Positions 20,301-22,989 of a stretch of DNA of 22,989 nt are shown in pieces. The notes beneath the pieces were generated by a model. The model was given only the letters and a program-made list of their open reading frames with translations, had not been told where the DNA came from and did not search any database. A program made the position numbers and the translations under genes. The first letter of the stretch is position 1, and the number at the start of each line of letters is the position of its first letter. Origin of the DNA: CBFGWV01 sp965652545 (GTDB taxonomy: Bacteria; Pseudomonadota; Gammaproteobacteria; Competibacterales; Competibacteraceae); NCBI GenBank assembly GCA_965652545.1, contig CBFGWV010000043.1, positions 1 to 22,989 on the forward strand, given 5' to 3'.

Positions 20301-22989
20301 CACAGGTGCGCCGGGCGCGACCACGGCTGTTGCATCCCTTAAGCCAGGCAATGCGGCGGCAGCATCGCCGGGTAAGGCCTCGCCCAGGAACACCCCGCGC
20401 AGGCGCGCCGTGTCGCCGGCCAGCACCGCAACACTGCCGCTGCCCGCGGCCAGCAAGCGGTCGAAGGCCGCCAAGCCTGCCGCATTGTCCAAGGGCGCCA
20501 GCCCTAGCGTCCGCCACGCCCAGTCCGCGGTGTCCTGGGCATGCATACCGCCGTCCCGCCACAACGGCCAGTGGACGGTCAGCGTCAGTCCATGCCGCCG
20601 ACCGGCCAGGCGCAAGGCCTCGCGATGGCCGGCGAAACCGTGTTGGAAACCGTTGCCGGCGGCGTAGTCGGTCTGGCCGGCATTGCCGGTCAGCGCCGCC
20701 AGCGAGCCGAACTGCACAAAGAAATCCAGCGCATCCGCCGCCGTGGTCGCATCCAGGTTCACCGTGCCGGCCACCTTGGGCGCGAGCACCGCCTCGATGG
20801 CCGTATCCGGCTTGCTTGCCAGCAAACCGTCACGCAGCACACCGGCGGCATGGATGACACCGTTCAAGGCGCCGAAACGGCGGCGGATGCCGGCGATGGC
20901 CGCGGCCACCGACTCGCGTTCGGCGAGATCCGCTTGCAGGTACGCCACTTGTCCGCCCTTGTCGGCCAAGGCGTGCAAAGCAGCCTGCCGTGCCGCGTCC
21001 AGGGCCGAGCGGCCCAACAACACCACGGTCGCCGGGACGCTGCGCAGCAGATGCGCGGCCAGTTGCCGCCCAAGGCCACCGGCGCCGCCGGTGATCAGGT
21101 AGACGCCGTCGGGGCGCAGCGGGTTGACGGTGGCGGCCTCCGGCCGCGCCTCGGCCAGAACCCGGTGATAGCGTCGATTGACGGGGACGTTAGCGTCCGG
21201 ATCGTGGTTGGCGTTGGCAACGAAGTCGTAACGGACCTCCGAGACGTCATCGCCAGCGGCCAGTTCGTGGACTGCCGCATCGACCATTGCCGCATCGTCG
21301 CCGCCGTCCGCCCAGACGCTGCGCACGCGCAGTTCGGGGTGCTCTTGGCGGGCGCTGCGGGCGAATGCCGCCACCGCCGCGGCCGTGGGCTCGTCGGGGT
21401 GGAGGCTGATGATGGCGGGCATCCGTGCCAGGCGCGCCGTCAGTACGGCACGGCCGAGCCCCAGGATGCGCGTCAGCGCAATGGCAGGGGCGGTGTTGGA
21501 CAGGTTCACCACCACGTGGTGTGGCGTGAGACCGCGCTCGTGCAAGGTGTCGAACACGCGGTCCCAACGGCCGTCGTCCGGGTCGAGCAGAAGGTGATTG
21601 GCCGGGTCGCTTGCGCAGGCGGATGCGCCAAAGCTCGTGGCCAGTGCCGATCCCGAGCCGATCGCGCGCGGGGGTGCGCTCCTACGGGTGCCGATAGACG
21701 AATCAATGGGATCAGTCAGGTCCGTGACCCCGTTCGCATCAGCGGCGGCGTTCAAGTTGCCGGCAATCGTATCGCTTGGATTGCTGGCATCCGCAATGCC
21801 GTCGGCGTCGTGACCGATGGTGTGAGTCGAGCCACCGCGCTCGCCGTAAGCCCTTGTAGGAGCCCTGCCCCCAGGGCGATCGCCCGATGACGGCACCGCC
21901 CCCTCGACCGCCTGTTGCGGCTGCACCCAGACGATGCGCGCACGGGTGCGGGCGGCCAGAAGGCCCTGCCAGCGCGCATCGTCGCTGACAAGCAGAATGA
22001 CCCCGCCGGTGGACGGCGCCGGCACCCCCGGCAAGGGCGTCGCCTGCCAGGCCGGGCGCAGGTAAAGCAGCTCCGGCGCGACGCCGGATTGGACCACATC
22101 GGTCGCCGTGTCCGCTGGGCGGGCGGCAGCCATCGCCGCCGCATCGGCCATCCGCGGTCCGGCGACCGACGCCGTCACGGGGACGCCCAGCGCCGCCGCC
22201 CGGCTATGCGGCATGACGGCGCGCAGGCCCAAGCCGGTCATCAGGATATGCACCCGGCCGGTGGTGTCGGCGATGCGCAAGTCGTAACGCTGCTCGCGCT
22301 CATCCCCGCCCAGGCGATGGATATGGACCAGACAGTCCGCGGGCAGCGGCATCTCCAGCCAGGCAATGCGGGCGATCGAATGCGGCAGGAACAGGCGCCC
22401 ATGCGCCTCACCCTCAGCAAGGCCGACCAGCGCCTGCAAGGCGCCGTCCAGCAGCGCCGGGGGCAGTACCTCGTCCTCTCCGGGGGCTGGTGCATGCAGC
22501 TCGGCCAGCACCTCGCCCTCACCGATCCATACCGTGTGCAAGCTGCGCAAGGCCTCGCCGTACGCCAGCCCCAGGGCCGACAGGCGGGCATAGGCCGCCT
22601 CCGCCGTGAGAACCTGCGGGCAACGGGCGCGCAGCGCGTCTACCGCCAGCGGCTCGTCCGGCCATGCAGCGGCTCGACGGGCCCGGCCACGCACGTGGAC
22701 GGTGTCACCGCAGCTCAAGGTGAAGGCCACGGCATCGCCACCACCGTGGGTGCCGGCGCGAGCGTGGACGCTGATGCCGGCGTGCCCGCTCTCGCGCTGG
22801 CTCGCCGTCACGGAGGGCGCAACAGTCCCCTGGCTCGGGGTGTTCAACTGCGCAGAGGCTACGGACTGGGAGTTTTCGAGGGTCGGATCATCGATCAGGC
22901 GTGAATGCCGAGCCTCCGGCATCAGGCTCAGCACCGTCTCGCGCGGGGCGTCGACGAGCAGCGGGGCGGACCAGACGATGCCCTCCAGG
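5385..22989 (-). CDS. Trans-AT hybrid polyketide synthase / nonribosomal peptide synthetase, C-terminal part (5'-partial)
   Basis: More than 5,860 residues are visible with no stop. Residue numbers here count from the GTG at 22934-22932. That codon is not the true start: the frame is open to the window edge and the upstream codons (LEGIVWSAPLLVDAPRE) continue a dehydratase domain. Domain order is partial DH (to ~240), KR1 (~290-840), ACP1 (~885-958), KS1 (1067-1485), ACP2 (1827-1894), ACP3 (1964-2034), KS2 (2083-2507), DH2 (2674-2942), KR2 (~2945-3332), ACP4 (3407-3482), C1 (3511-3945), A1 (3978-4470), PCP1 (4484-4554), C2 (4566-5000), A2 (5030-5527), PCP2 (5540-5609) and TE (5616-5849). There is no AT, MT, ER or epimerase domain, so malonyl units must be loaded by a separate AT. 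The enzyme is cytoplasmic and builds a polyketide extended by two amino acids. Repeat-derived insertions in three places are described separately. Confidence 0.97.
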   Translation of the reverse strand, partial: LEGIVWSAPLLVDAPRETVLSLMPEARHSRLIDDPTLENSQSVASAQLNTPSQGTVAPSVTASQRESGHAGISVHARAGTHGGGDAVAFTLSCGDTVHVRGRARRAAAWPDEPLAVDALRARCPQVLTAEAAYARLSALGLAYGEALRSLHTVWIGEGEVLAELHAPAPGEDEVLPPALLDGALQALVGLAEGEAHGRLFLPHSIARIAWLEMPLPADCLVHIHRLGGDEREQRYDLRIADTTGRVHILMTGLGLRAVMPHSRAAALGVPVTASVAGPRMADAAAMAAARPADTATDVVQSGVAPELLYLRPAWQATPLPGVPAPSTGGVILLVSDDARWQGLLAARTRARIVWVQPQQAVEGAVPSSGDRPGGRAPTRAYGERGGSTHTIGHDADGIADASNPSDTIAGNLNAAADANGVTDLTDPIDSSIGTRRSAPPRAIGSGSALATSFGASACASDPANHLLLDPDDGRWDRVFDTLHERGLTPHHVVVNLSNTAPAIALTRILGLGRAVLTARLARMPAIISLHPDEPTAAAVAAFARSARQEHPELRVRSVWADGGDDAAMVDAAVHELAAGDDVSEVRYDFVANANHDPDANVPVNRRYHRVLAEARPEAATVNPLRPDGVYLITGGAGGLGRQLAAHLLRSVPATVVLLGRSALDAARQAALHALADKGGQVAYLQADLAERESVAAAIAGIRRRFGALNGVIHAAGVLRDGLLASKPDTAIEAVLAPKVAGTVNLDATTAADALDFFVQFGSLAALTGNAGQTDYAAGNGFQHGFAGHREALRLAGRRHGLTLTVHWPLWRDGGMHAQDTADWAWRTLGLAPLDNAAGLAAFDRLLAAGSGSVAVLAGDTARLRGVFLGEALPGDAAAALPGLRDATAVVAPGAPVALDGRDARMAVEAYLTAALAMELRLDPAIVEPHTAFDRFGLDSVSMLNLTRTLETVFGALSKTLLYEHQSVAELAEYLVRKHPEGALAVARATDPSPAGIAGGAPGPSEPTMPESTSPGIAELYSAAERSSAVSGGLSGPDASDAAATPPPLAGLRPAAEYNSAIPGGGGPRPLIHGSPRPGSDIPATHLDEAIAVIGLAGRYPQAPDLDALWANLVAGRDCITEVPAERWDSAANPELCRWGGFLDAVDRFDPAVFNISPREAASMDPQERLFMETAWHTLEDAGYGGRALAHREVGVFVGLMWGDYQLYGPEQTARGGRILPGSSYGSVANRVSYFFDFAGPSMAIDTMCSSSLSAVHLACEALRRGECEAALAGGVNLSLHPQKYRQLAQGRFTASDGRCHSFGEGGDGYVPGEGVGAVLLKPLRQALADGDTVHALITGSWLNHGGRTSGYTVPNPKAQGRLIARALARAGVDGAGVDYVEAHGTGTALGDPIEINGLTRAFGELAGGHCAIGSIKSNIGHLESAAGIAALTKVILQLRHGRLVPSLHAQRLNPHIDFAATPFRVQRELADWPRHADGRPRRAGVSGFGAGGSNAHLIVQEPPAPLALPPSRGPCVLPLSALNDERLAAYARRVLESLDAMAGPVDLARVAASLQIGREAMQVRLAIVADDLAALRHALAAAADGGEAPGLYRGRTGQGALTRLHGRAGAAYLQVLLEDRQLDDLARAWVDGLDLDWRLLYPDGVPPRLPLPGYPFERKRYWLDLADRGATADAATTVVSRESVPTASMGTADRDPAAAMPETREAAAAAPSTARTAPVAANGTGSAPPATARQPVRLAPPTQVAAALETYRPAVRSPLRLAAPGIVELYSAAERSSAESGGLSDRVADDATATLPSLADLRPATGYKPVIPGGEHCDEPLAGLRPAAEYNSAIPGEGHGDPLVVTVRKALADVLLLEAADIDDRRAFVELGVDSVLGVELVNQLNRELGLGVDATVLYDHPCVVDLAARLAAEQAGSRPVDDTVRQTTDELIDVPAAVAGTPAAADAPRAVAGADAERLRDSVRESASTFAPQNDTERLRHSVRQELAAVLLMAPDEIDDERSFVELGVDSVLGVEFVRQLAQVLGTAIDATVLYDQPSVSRLATWLATWLATRAAPATAATQPAAETSTSEPVNDVSAPLSPAPAAAPLPVAPAQPQPPAPIAIIGMAARLPGAEDLDQFWDNLREGVCSVREVPPERWSIERFYDPDPRAAGKTSCKWGGFLDDVTRFDALFFNISPADAEVMDPHQRLFLETAWAALEDAGLAPAAVDGARCGVNVGVMGSEYLPLVEAQRPAQAMMGNAAALLPARIAYVLNLKGPVMALDTACSSSLVAIHNACSSLRNDEADLMLAGGVTLYLTEKPYIPMSKGGMLSPEGLCKSFDDGADGFVPAEGAAVVVLKRLDRALADGDPIHGVILGSGVNQDGRTNGITAPSAEAQRDLELAVYRRFDIDPSTLGYVEAHGTGTRLGDPIEVSALTQAFRAYTDAVGYCRIGSVKSNLGHTAAAAGVAGLIKVLLSMRHRQLPPSLHVQRLNTHIRFADSPFVVNTRLSDWQPAPGRPLRAAVSSFGFSGTNSHLVVEQAPAQAPTASDRPQLIVLSARDDERLQAYARRLLGWLRRQVQRPSLAAIAYTLQSGRAPMAVRLAVVVRDVAELTETLAAWCDGEPMPAVHVGTARQAQPPEGGEAVLARLVQAGDLDRLARLWVSGAAPDWRGLHTGTPPRRIALPTYPFGGGRYWPQPPPAAAVADTGGRLHPLVHRNTSSLRGVAFATEVRGDEPFIVDHRVADTPTVPGVVFLEMARFAAGEAGGKAISGLREVRWLRPLTLEAGPLTVTTAVQSGDDGIQVRIEAGPGTVYQARAVSTPLAAVPSLDIDTLAQALTDETDGRAVYAALAGHGLAYGPSWRTLRRMRHGDGQALAWLASVDGGLAGSVLRPALLDAALYTVAALLPAAGEGDVRVPVSIAALDIHAALPEQVVAHARRLDDAGAQAFDVSLCDTQGRVCVVIRGFTLHSLRRDTGGGETVFVAPAWTDSGEPVPLAGLPAGVLLLAGEPSSLADTLSDALAMPVRPVAVGGEAAEGLYVDPAAAGGWARLMDTVFDAAGDGPGRMVYLCRAADPLREVFGLAKAWIARRTRKPVQLLCVLDGEETPMHRALAAMLRTLALEATGLSVRLLALDGPPTAARIAAECRRGDGQHVRLRGGRREVLLPGPQTLVPGTGTGLRENGVYLVTGGAGGLGLALAGHLAVKWRATVVLVGRSPLDDALKQRLGAVEAGAGRIVYRQTDITRADQVEALVAQVRKRFAALHGVFHAAGVLRDGWAIDKPWDDVQAVLAPKMNGALHLDAATAADDLDCFVLFSSLASVLGNPGQCDYACANGFLDGFAHWRSDLVAAGWRQGRTLAINWPLWAGAGMGADGRAAQAVQGSGLLPLPPVRGLAILEQALAADVVQTLPLYGRADAIGRLLEEAPAVPAADGGGVAAPGLQAAVEQALSAAAVAILKLDGDALDPAQELTRYGVDSIGFLEFAAHLNRVYGIEVPPAIIFDYASIGALAGYLCERHGEALRAHHGADTVVPSPPVAQEAAGGERRLTPSAGQRALWFLHQVQPDSAAYHVAFPTRLHGRLSVEALRRALGRLMRRHAILRAAFPELDGEPVLHLARDREVPLDVVDARGCDAAALRRQVLAAYGQPFDLRSGPVLRARVFRIADDDHVLLITVHHIVVDAWSLWALVDELGRLYAAQVAGEPDPLPPVERDYADYLSWQASDERQAVLATQWTYWQRKLAAPLAQLNLPTDHARTQVCGRAGASVALDLGAALSGRLRTLAAEHRATPYTVLLSAYIAWLHRISGERDVLVGTPTSGRHHPAFAKVVGYMVNTLALRTTVGGEMPFAALLAQVKTVMSEALHHQDLPFAELVRRLQPQRDAGRSPLFQVYFAYQGRVAAGGLMDAALRGLDSRWGDMPVTAFDLPQQEGQFDLTLDIMDTRECFSGTLGYDTGLFERETVERLAASLLGFIGALADAPQVPLGCLPAMDGAAYRRIVHDWNDTAADLPAERTLHGLIAARVRQCPEATALVCGHQRLSYAELEARANRLANALVALGVGADRLVAVHMERSVEMVVALYATLKAGGAYLPLDPAHPPERLAYLLDDARPTVVLSQDHLSLPPTEIPVLTVDGDWPRIAEHPATSPAQAVEPDNLAYVIYTSGTTGRPKGAMNTHKAIVNRLWWMQAAYRLDSTDRVLQKTPYGFDVSVWEFFWPLLAGATLVMAKPDGHRDADYLTEVIADQGITTLHFVPSMLRVFLEARDVPRCRSVRRVICSGEALPADLAQRFFQCMDAELHNLYGPTEAAVDVSWHVCDPAQDVSRVPIGRPIANLRLYILDAYLQPLPVGVPGELYIGGIGLARGYLGRAAMTAASFIPDPFAPAPGGRLYKTGDLCRHVPDGSIEYLGRNDFQVKIRGQRIEPGEIEAALNAHPAVRDSVVSAFGARTGDTQLAAYYVADDDPGEAALREHLAARLPASMLPQCLLRLPVLPLSANGKLDRRALPSPEATASVGDDAPLGPLETTLAGIWARLLKLDRIGRHDDFFALGGHSLLATQAVSRVRDAVQVELQVADLLTHCTVATLAERLAGVGHAAADAPIPGENGGLSFAQERLWFLARLEADLVQRAAGANTVVASTYNVPLLLRLRGPLDAGALEAALQAIVDRHDSLRSSFPAQEGTPVLHIAPRLALPLTRIDLAGQADDVLADTLAGEVLRPFDLSTGPLIRAALVSLGADDAVLAISLHHIVSDGWSLGVLLRELTAFYDAAGEGAAPPLPALALQYPAVAAWQRRRGPALAHQLDYWRAQLDGLPPLLPLPTDRPRPAVQSMAGDCERFSLGTDLTAQLRALAQQTHTTVFMVLAAAFAALLARYSGESDIALGTPVANRTRSEFEPLIGLFVNTLVLRVDLSGDPTVTELLARVRATALAAYANQDVPFEQVVAAVQPVRATGHTPLFQVMFTLQNTPMDAPSLAGVAVEPILAQSRVAKFDLSLDMFEHGDDIVGLLEYSTALFDHDSASRLAAHLRQLLAAAAATPLQRVSRLPLVDTATRERLLCQSAGDTPVDGPDTLVTDAIARMAAQQPKAPALHAGDTTLAYGDLQRRVDAVAARLGSGRTGAVIGLYSDGGIEAVVGLLGILRAGAVYLPLDPSLPEERLRQMVRDAGVRTVVSDGRTLPSVLAIMAVVDVGGDTEAGLSTTLTIAPQSPAYLIYTSGSTGTPKAVCVAHGALARHCRERARGAGLGPADRVMQFGSLSFDASLEQILPPLLHGASVALLGAGVRTAAELSVAMNNHGVTVADLSPAYLHELLVHWVDHPARAPAGRLRRMTVGGDALRPATVALWRQSPLAGVELVNAYGPTEATITATAWTVTAADAADARLPVGRPLPGRRAYVLDVAGEPCPVGVPGELYLGGDGLAEGYLGRPGQTAAVFLPDPFARVPGARMYRSGDRARYRPDGTLDLLGRCDGQVKLRGFRIEPAEVEAVLADMPGVAACLVAVDARDNGERQLCARVVAADARVTADRIREHLMQRLPAYMVPAGLELLDALPTTLAGKLDRRLPSAPAIPDSPAAHGVDDPVHRRLQTIWCEVLGRAHIGVREDFFAAGGHSLLAVRLMARIASEFGIDLPLVSLLQGPTIAEQARLLRAGESSYDPLVCLAAQGDETPLVIVHGAAGTAWPFRALAAALGSVRPVYALQSPEVDGQSVPDTVAAMAAVYAAALRKRVPDGPVHLAGWSFGGAVALEMASQLRAAGHSLGAVVMLDSYAPATVAAFAGQAEPPDPSLPAGAEGERLLAVSHANARRLARHQPTPYDGPVRLLRAAECPPGMAGLPPHGWEAHIDGPLSVSTVSGNHYSLLEPPHVEVLADALNACLDINDRIAADDKR
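5388..6089 (-). other. Type I thioesterase domain (residues 5616-5849)
   Basis: An alpha/beta-hydrolase releases the finished chain by hydrolysis or cyclisation. The family triad is visible: Ser5700 in GWSFGG, Asp5727 in VVMLDSYA and His5817 in SGNHYSLL. The oxyanion-region motif VIVHGAAG (5632-5639) is also present. It is the last domain, ending 32 residues after the His with a Lys-Arg terminus. Whether it makes a ring cannot be read from sequence, although the neighbouring SyrD-type exporter fits a cyclic peptide. Confidence 0.93.
6108..9239 (-). other. Final NRPS module C2-A2-PCP2, probable basic amino acid
   Basis: C2 (4566-5000) has SFAQERLWFL at its start and HHIVSDGW (4710-4717), typical of LCL condensation domains that join two L-residues. 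A2 (5030-5527) has YTSGSTGTPKA (5176-5186; Ala where Gly is usual), YRSGDRARY-type A7 and Lys5519 in AGKLDRR. Lining up its pocket with GrsA gives D5222, A5223, E5226, D5264, T5293, G5295, A5320, I5328, T5329 and Lys (DAEDTGAITK). Glu and Asp at the third and fourth positions suggest a basic side chain (Lys, Orn, Arg or Dab), but I know no exact match. PCP2 carries GGHSLL with Ser5573. There is no epimerase domain, so an L-residue is expected. Confidence 0.9.
9273..12404 (-). other. First NRPS module C1-A1-PCP1, serine
   Basis: C1 (3511-3945) takes the polyketide chain from ACP4. Its active-site motif is HHIVVDAW (3642-3649) and its first motif is TPSAGQRALWFLHQ, a form often seen in hybrid PKS/NRPS condensation domains. 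A1 (3978-4470) has YTSGTTGRPKG, YKTGDL and NGKLDRR with Lys4463. Its pocket reads D4173, V4174, W4177, H4216, I4241, S4243, L4266, V4274, D4275 and Lys (DVWHISLVDK). This is essentially the EntF-type serine code, and the surrounding sequence (KTPYGFDVSVWEFFWP, HFVPSML, CSGEALPADL) also mirrors serine-activating domains. PCP1 carries GGHSLL with Ser4517. Serine is predicted with good confidence. Confidence 0.93.
12489..16688 (-). other. PKS module KS2-DH2-KR2-ACP4
   Basis: KS2 (2083-2507) has the full Cys-His-His set: Cys2251 in DTACSSS, His2386 in EAHGTGT and His2426 in SNLGH. It should condense. A post-KS linker of ~155 residues ends in LPTYPFGGGRYW, with no AT. DH2 (2674-2942) has HPL (2678-2680), catalytic His2707 and Asp2863, but Asp replaces the motif Gly at 2711 and Tyr replaces the usual Gln/His at 2867. 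KR2 (catalytic part 3148-3332) has TGGAGGLG, Lys3260, Ser3284, Tyr3297 and Asn3301. Asp3242 in LRD suggests a B-type reduction. ACP4 has GVDSIG with Ser3444. The module adds a ketide reduced to beta-hydroxyl, then dehydrated if DH2 works. Confidence 0.92.
16829..16861. repeat. 12-bp tandem microrepeat at the end of ACP3
   Basis: A 12-bp unit (TCGCCAGCCAGG) is repeated about 2.7 times. It encodes the Leu-Ala-Thr-Trp repeats (LATWLATWLAT, residues 2026-2036) that close the last helix of ACP3. The unit is a multiple of three, so slippage would change length without breaking the frame. Confidence 0.8.
16833..19736 (-). other. PKS module KS1-ACP2-ACP3 (no AT, no reduction)
   Basis: KS1 (1067-1485) has Cys1230 in DTMCSSS, His1365 in EAHGTGT and His1403 in SNIGH, so it should condense. 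HGGRTSGYTVPNP (1326-1338) is of the kind seen in trans-AT KS domains. The post-KS linker ends LPGYPFERKRYW (1633-1644). A ~180-residue low-complexity linker with repeat-derived sequence follows. Two very similar carrier domains come next: ACP2 (Ser1857) and ACP3 (Ser1994), both with ELGVDSVLGVE and DATVLYD. With no KR or DH, the unit stays a beta-ketone unless a trans-acting enzyme acts on it. Confidence 0.92.
17481..17702. repeat. REPIN-like palindrome, copy 2, plus an extra half unit, inside the PKS gene
   Basis: Three copies of a ~48-bp two-hairpin unit lie here: U1 (17481-17528) and U2 (17550-17597) in direct orientation, and U3 (17656-17702) inverted. The part 17549-17701 aligns without gaps over 153 bp to the element at 19799-19951, at about 85% identity by hand count. 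The U2 first hairpin is ACCGGTT-TGT-AACCGGT where other units have GCCGAGT-TGT-ACTCGGC, so loop and flanks are kept while both stem sides have changed together. It is translated as residues ~1746-1819 (PGIVELYSAAERSSA ... AAEYNSAIPG) in the linker before ACP2. Confidence 0.9.
19799..19951. repeat. REPIN-like palindrome, copy 1, inside the PKS gene
   Basis: Perfect 33-bp inverted arms (19799-19831 with 19919-19951) flank 87 bp. Each arm begins CCCCTGGGATC and contains a GCCGAGT-TGT-ACTCGGC hairpin followed by a second GC-rich hairpin, so the element has four hairpins. Its 153 bp equals 51 codons. Translated residues are 996-1046, reading PGIAELYSAAERSSA at one end and AAEYNSAIPG at the other, which are the two reading directions of the same arm. 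It sits in the flexible linker between ACP1 and KS1. Two of the three minus-strand frames, including the one used, have no stop. Confidence 0.92.
20061..22989 (-). other. Partial PKS module: DH1 (second half)-KR1-ACP1
   Basis: Only the second hot-dog half of DH1 is in the window. It has the motif Asp163 and Gln167 (LLDGALQ), but the usual Tyr-Gly-Pro reads Tyr-Gly-Glu (125-127). The half with the catalytic His is beyond the right edge. KR1 has a structural subdomain (~290-600) carrying a ~95-residue insertion. Its catalytic part (608-790) has TGGAGGLG, Lys720, Ser744 (in FGS), Tyr757 and Asn761, and should be active. Asp702 in LRD suggests B-type stereochemistry. ACP1 has GLDSVS with Ser921. 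The KS of this module is not visible. Confidence 0.9.
21659..21882. repeat. Pair of GTAGGAGC-type REPs in inverted orientation, inside KR1
   Basis: Two 27-bp units face opposite ways: 21659-21685 (minus orientation) and 21856-21882 (plus). Both begin GTAGGAGC and end GCGATCG. Their hairpin stems differ (CGCAC/GCGCG, with one mismatch, versus CCCTG/CAGGG, perfect), each around four C residues. This matches the layout of the common Pseudomonas-type REP. They are translated as residues ~350-430 of the synthase, an Asp/Ala/Asn-rich stretch in the structural half of KR1. Confidence 0.82.

Noticed and set aside
22932..22934. GTG at 22934 as the start of the PKS/NRPS gene
   Set aside because: The frame is open from there to the window edge and the upstream codons continue a dehydratase domain. 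The gene is simply cut by the window.

Overview
The window comes from a G+C-rich bacterial genome, most likely a gammaproteobacterium. The clues are the strong GC bias, a SyrD/PvdE-type exporter and GTAGGAGC-type REP palindromes of the kind common in Pseudomonas and related high-GC gammaproteobacteria. The family cannot be fixed from the sequence alone.

About three quarters of the window (5385 to the right edge, minus strand) is the 3' part of one giant hybrid polyketide synthase/nonribosomal peptide synthetase gene; its 5' end lies beyond the window. In protein order the visible domains are: partial DH-KR-ACP; KS-ACP-ACP; KS-DH-KR-ACP; C-A-PCP; C-A-PCP-TE. No acyltransferase domain is present, and each KS is followed by the short LPxYPFxxxxYW-type linker, so this is a trans-AT system. 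The first A domain carries a clear serine code. The second has an unusual code with two acidic pocket residues, suggesting a basic substrate. A thioesterase ends the line. The next gene on the same strand (3413-5068) is a SyrD/PvdE-type cyclic-peptide exporter, the natural partner for a peptide product.

Further along the minus strand are a membrane-anchored Hanks-type Ser/Thr kinase with a PEGA-like C-terminal domain (1681-3357, TTG start), a small secreted protein of unknown function (1109-1579) and a YdcF/DUF218 envelope protein (495-1058). A strong hairpin-plus-T-run terminator lies between the last two and runs into the apparent start of ydcF. At the left edge, on the plus strand, is the C-terminal tail of an acidic protein with PEGQQ repeats, followed by a near-perfect terminator at 411-452.

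The most unusual content is palindromic DNA inside the megasynthase. A 153-bp REPIN-like palindrome occurs twice, once between an ACP and a KS and once just before the tandem ACPs, where an extra half-element is added. Both copies are read in the same frame. A different pair of GTAGGAGC-type REPs sits in a loop of the first ketoreductase's structural subdomain. Together these account for roughly 200 translated residues. Paired units keep their hairpins while changing stem sequence. Another nested palindrome occupies the 316-bp gap between the synthase and exporter genes.
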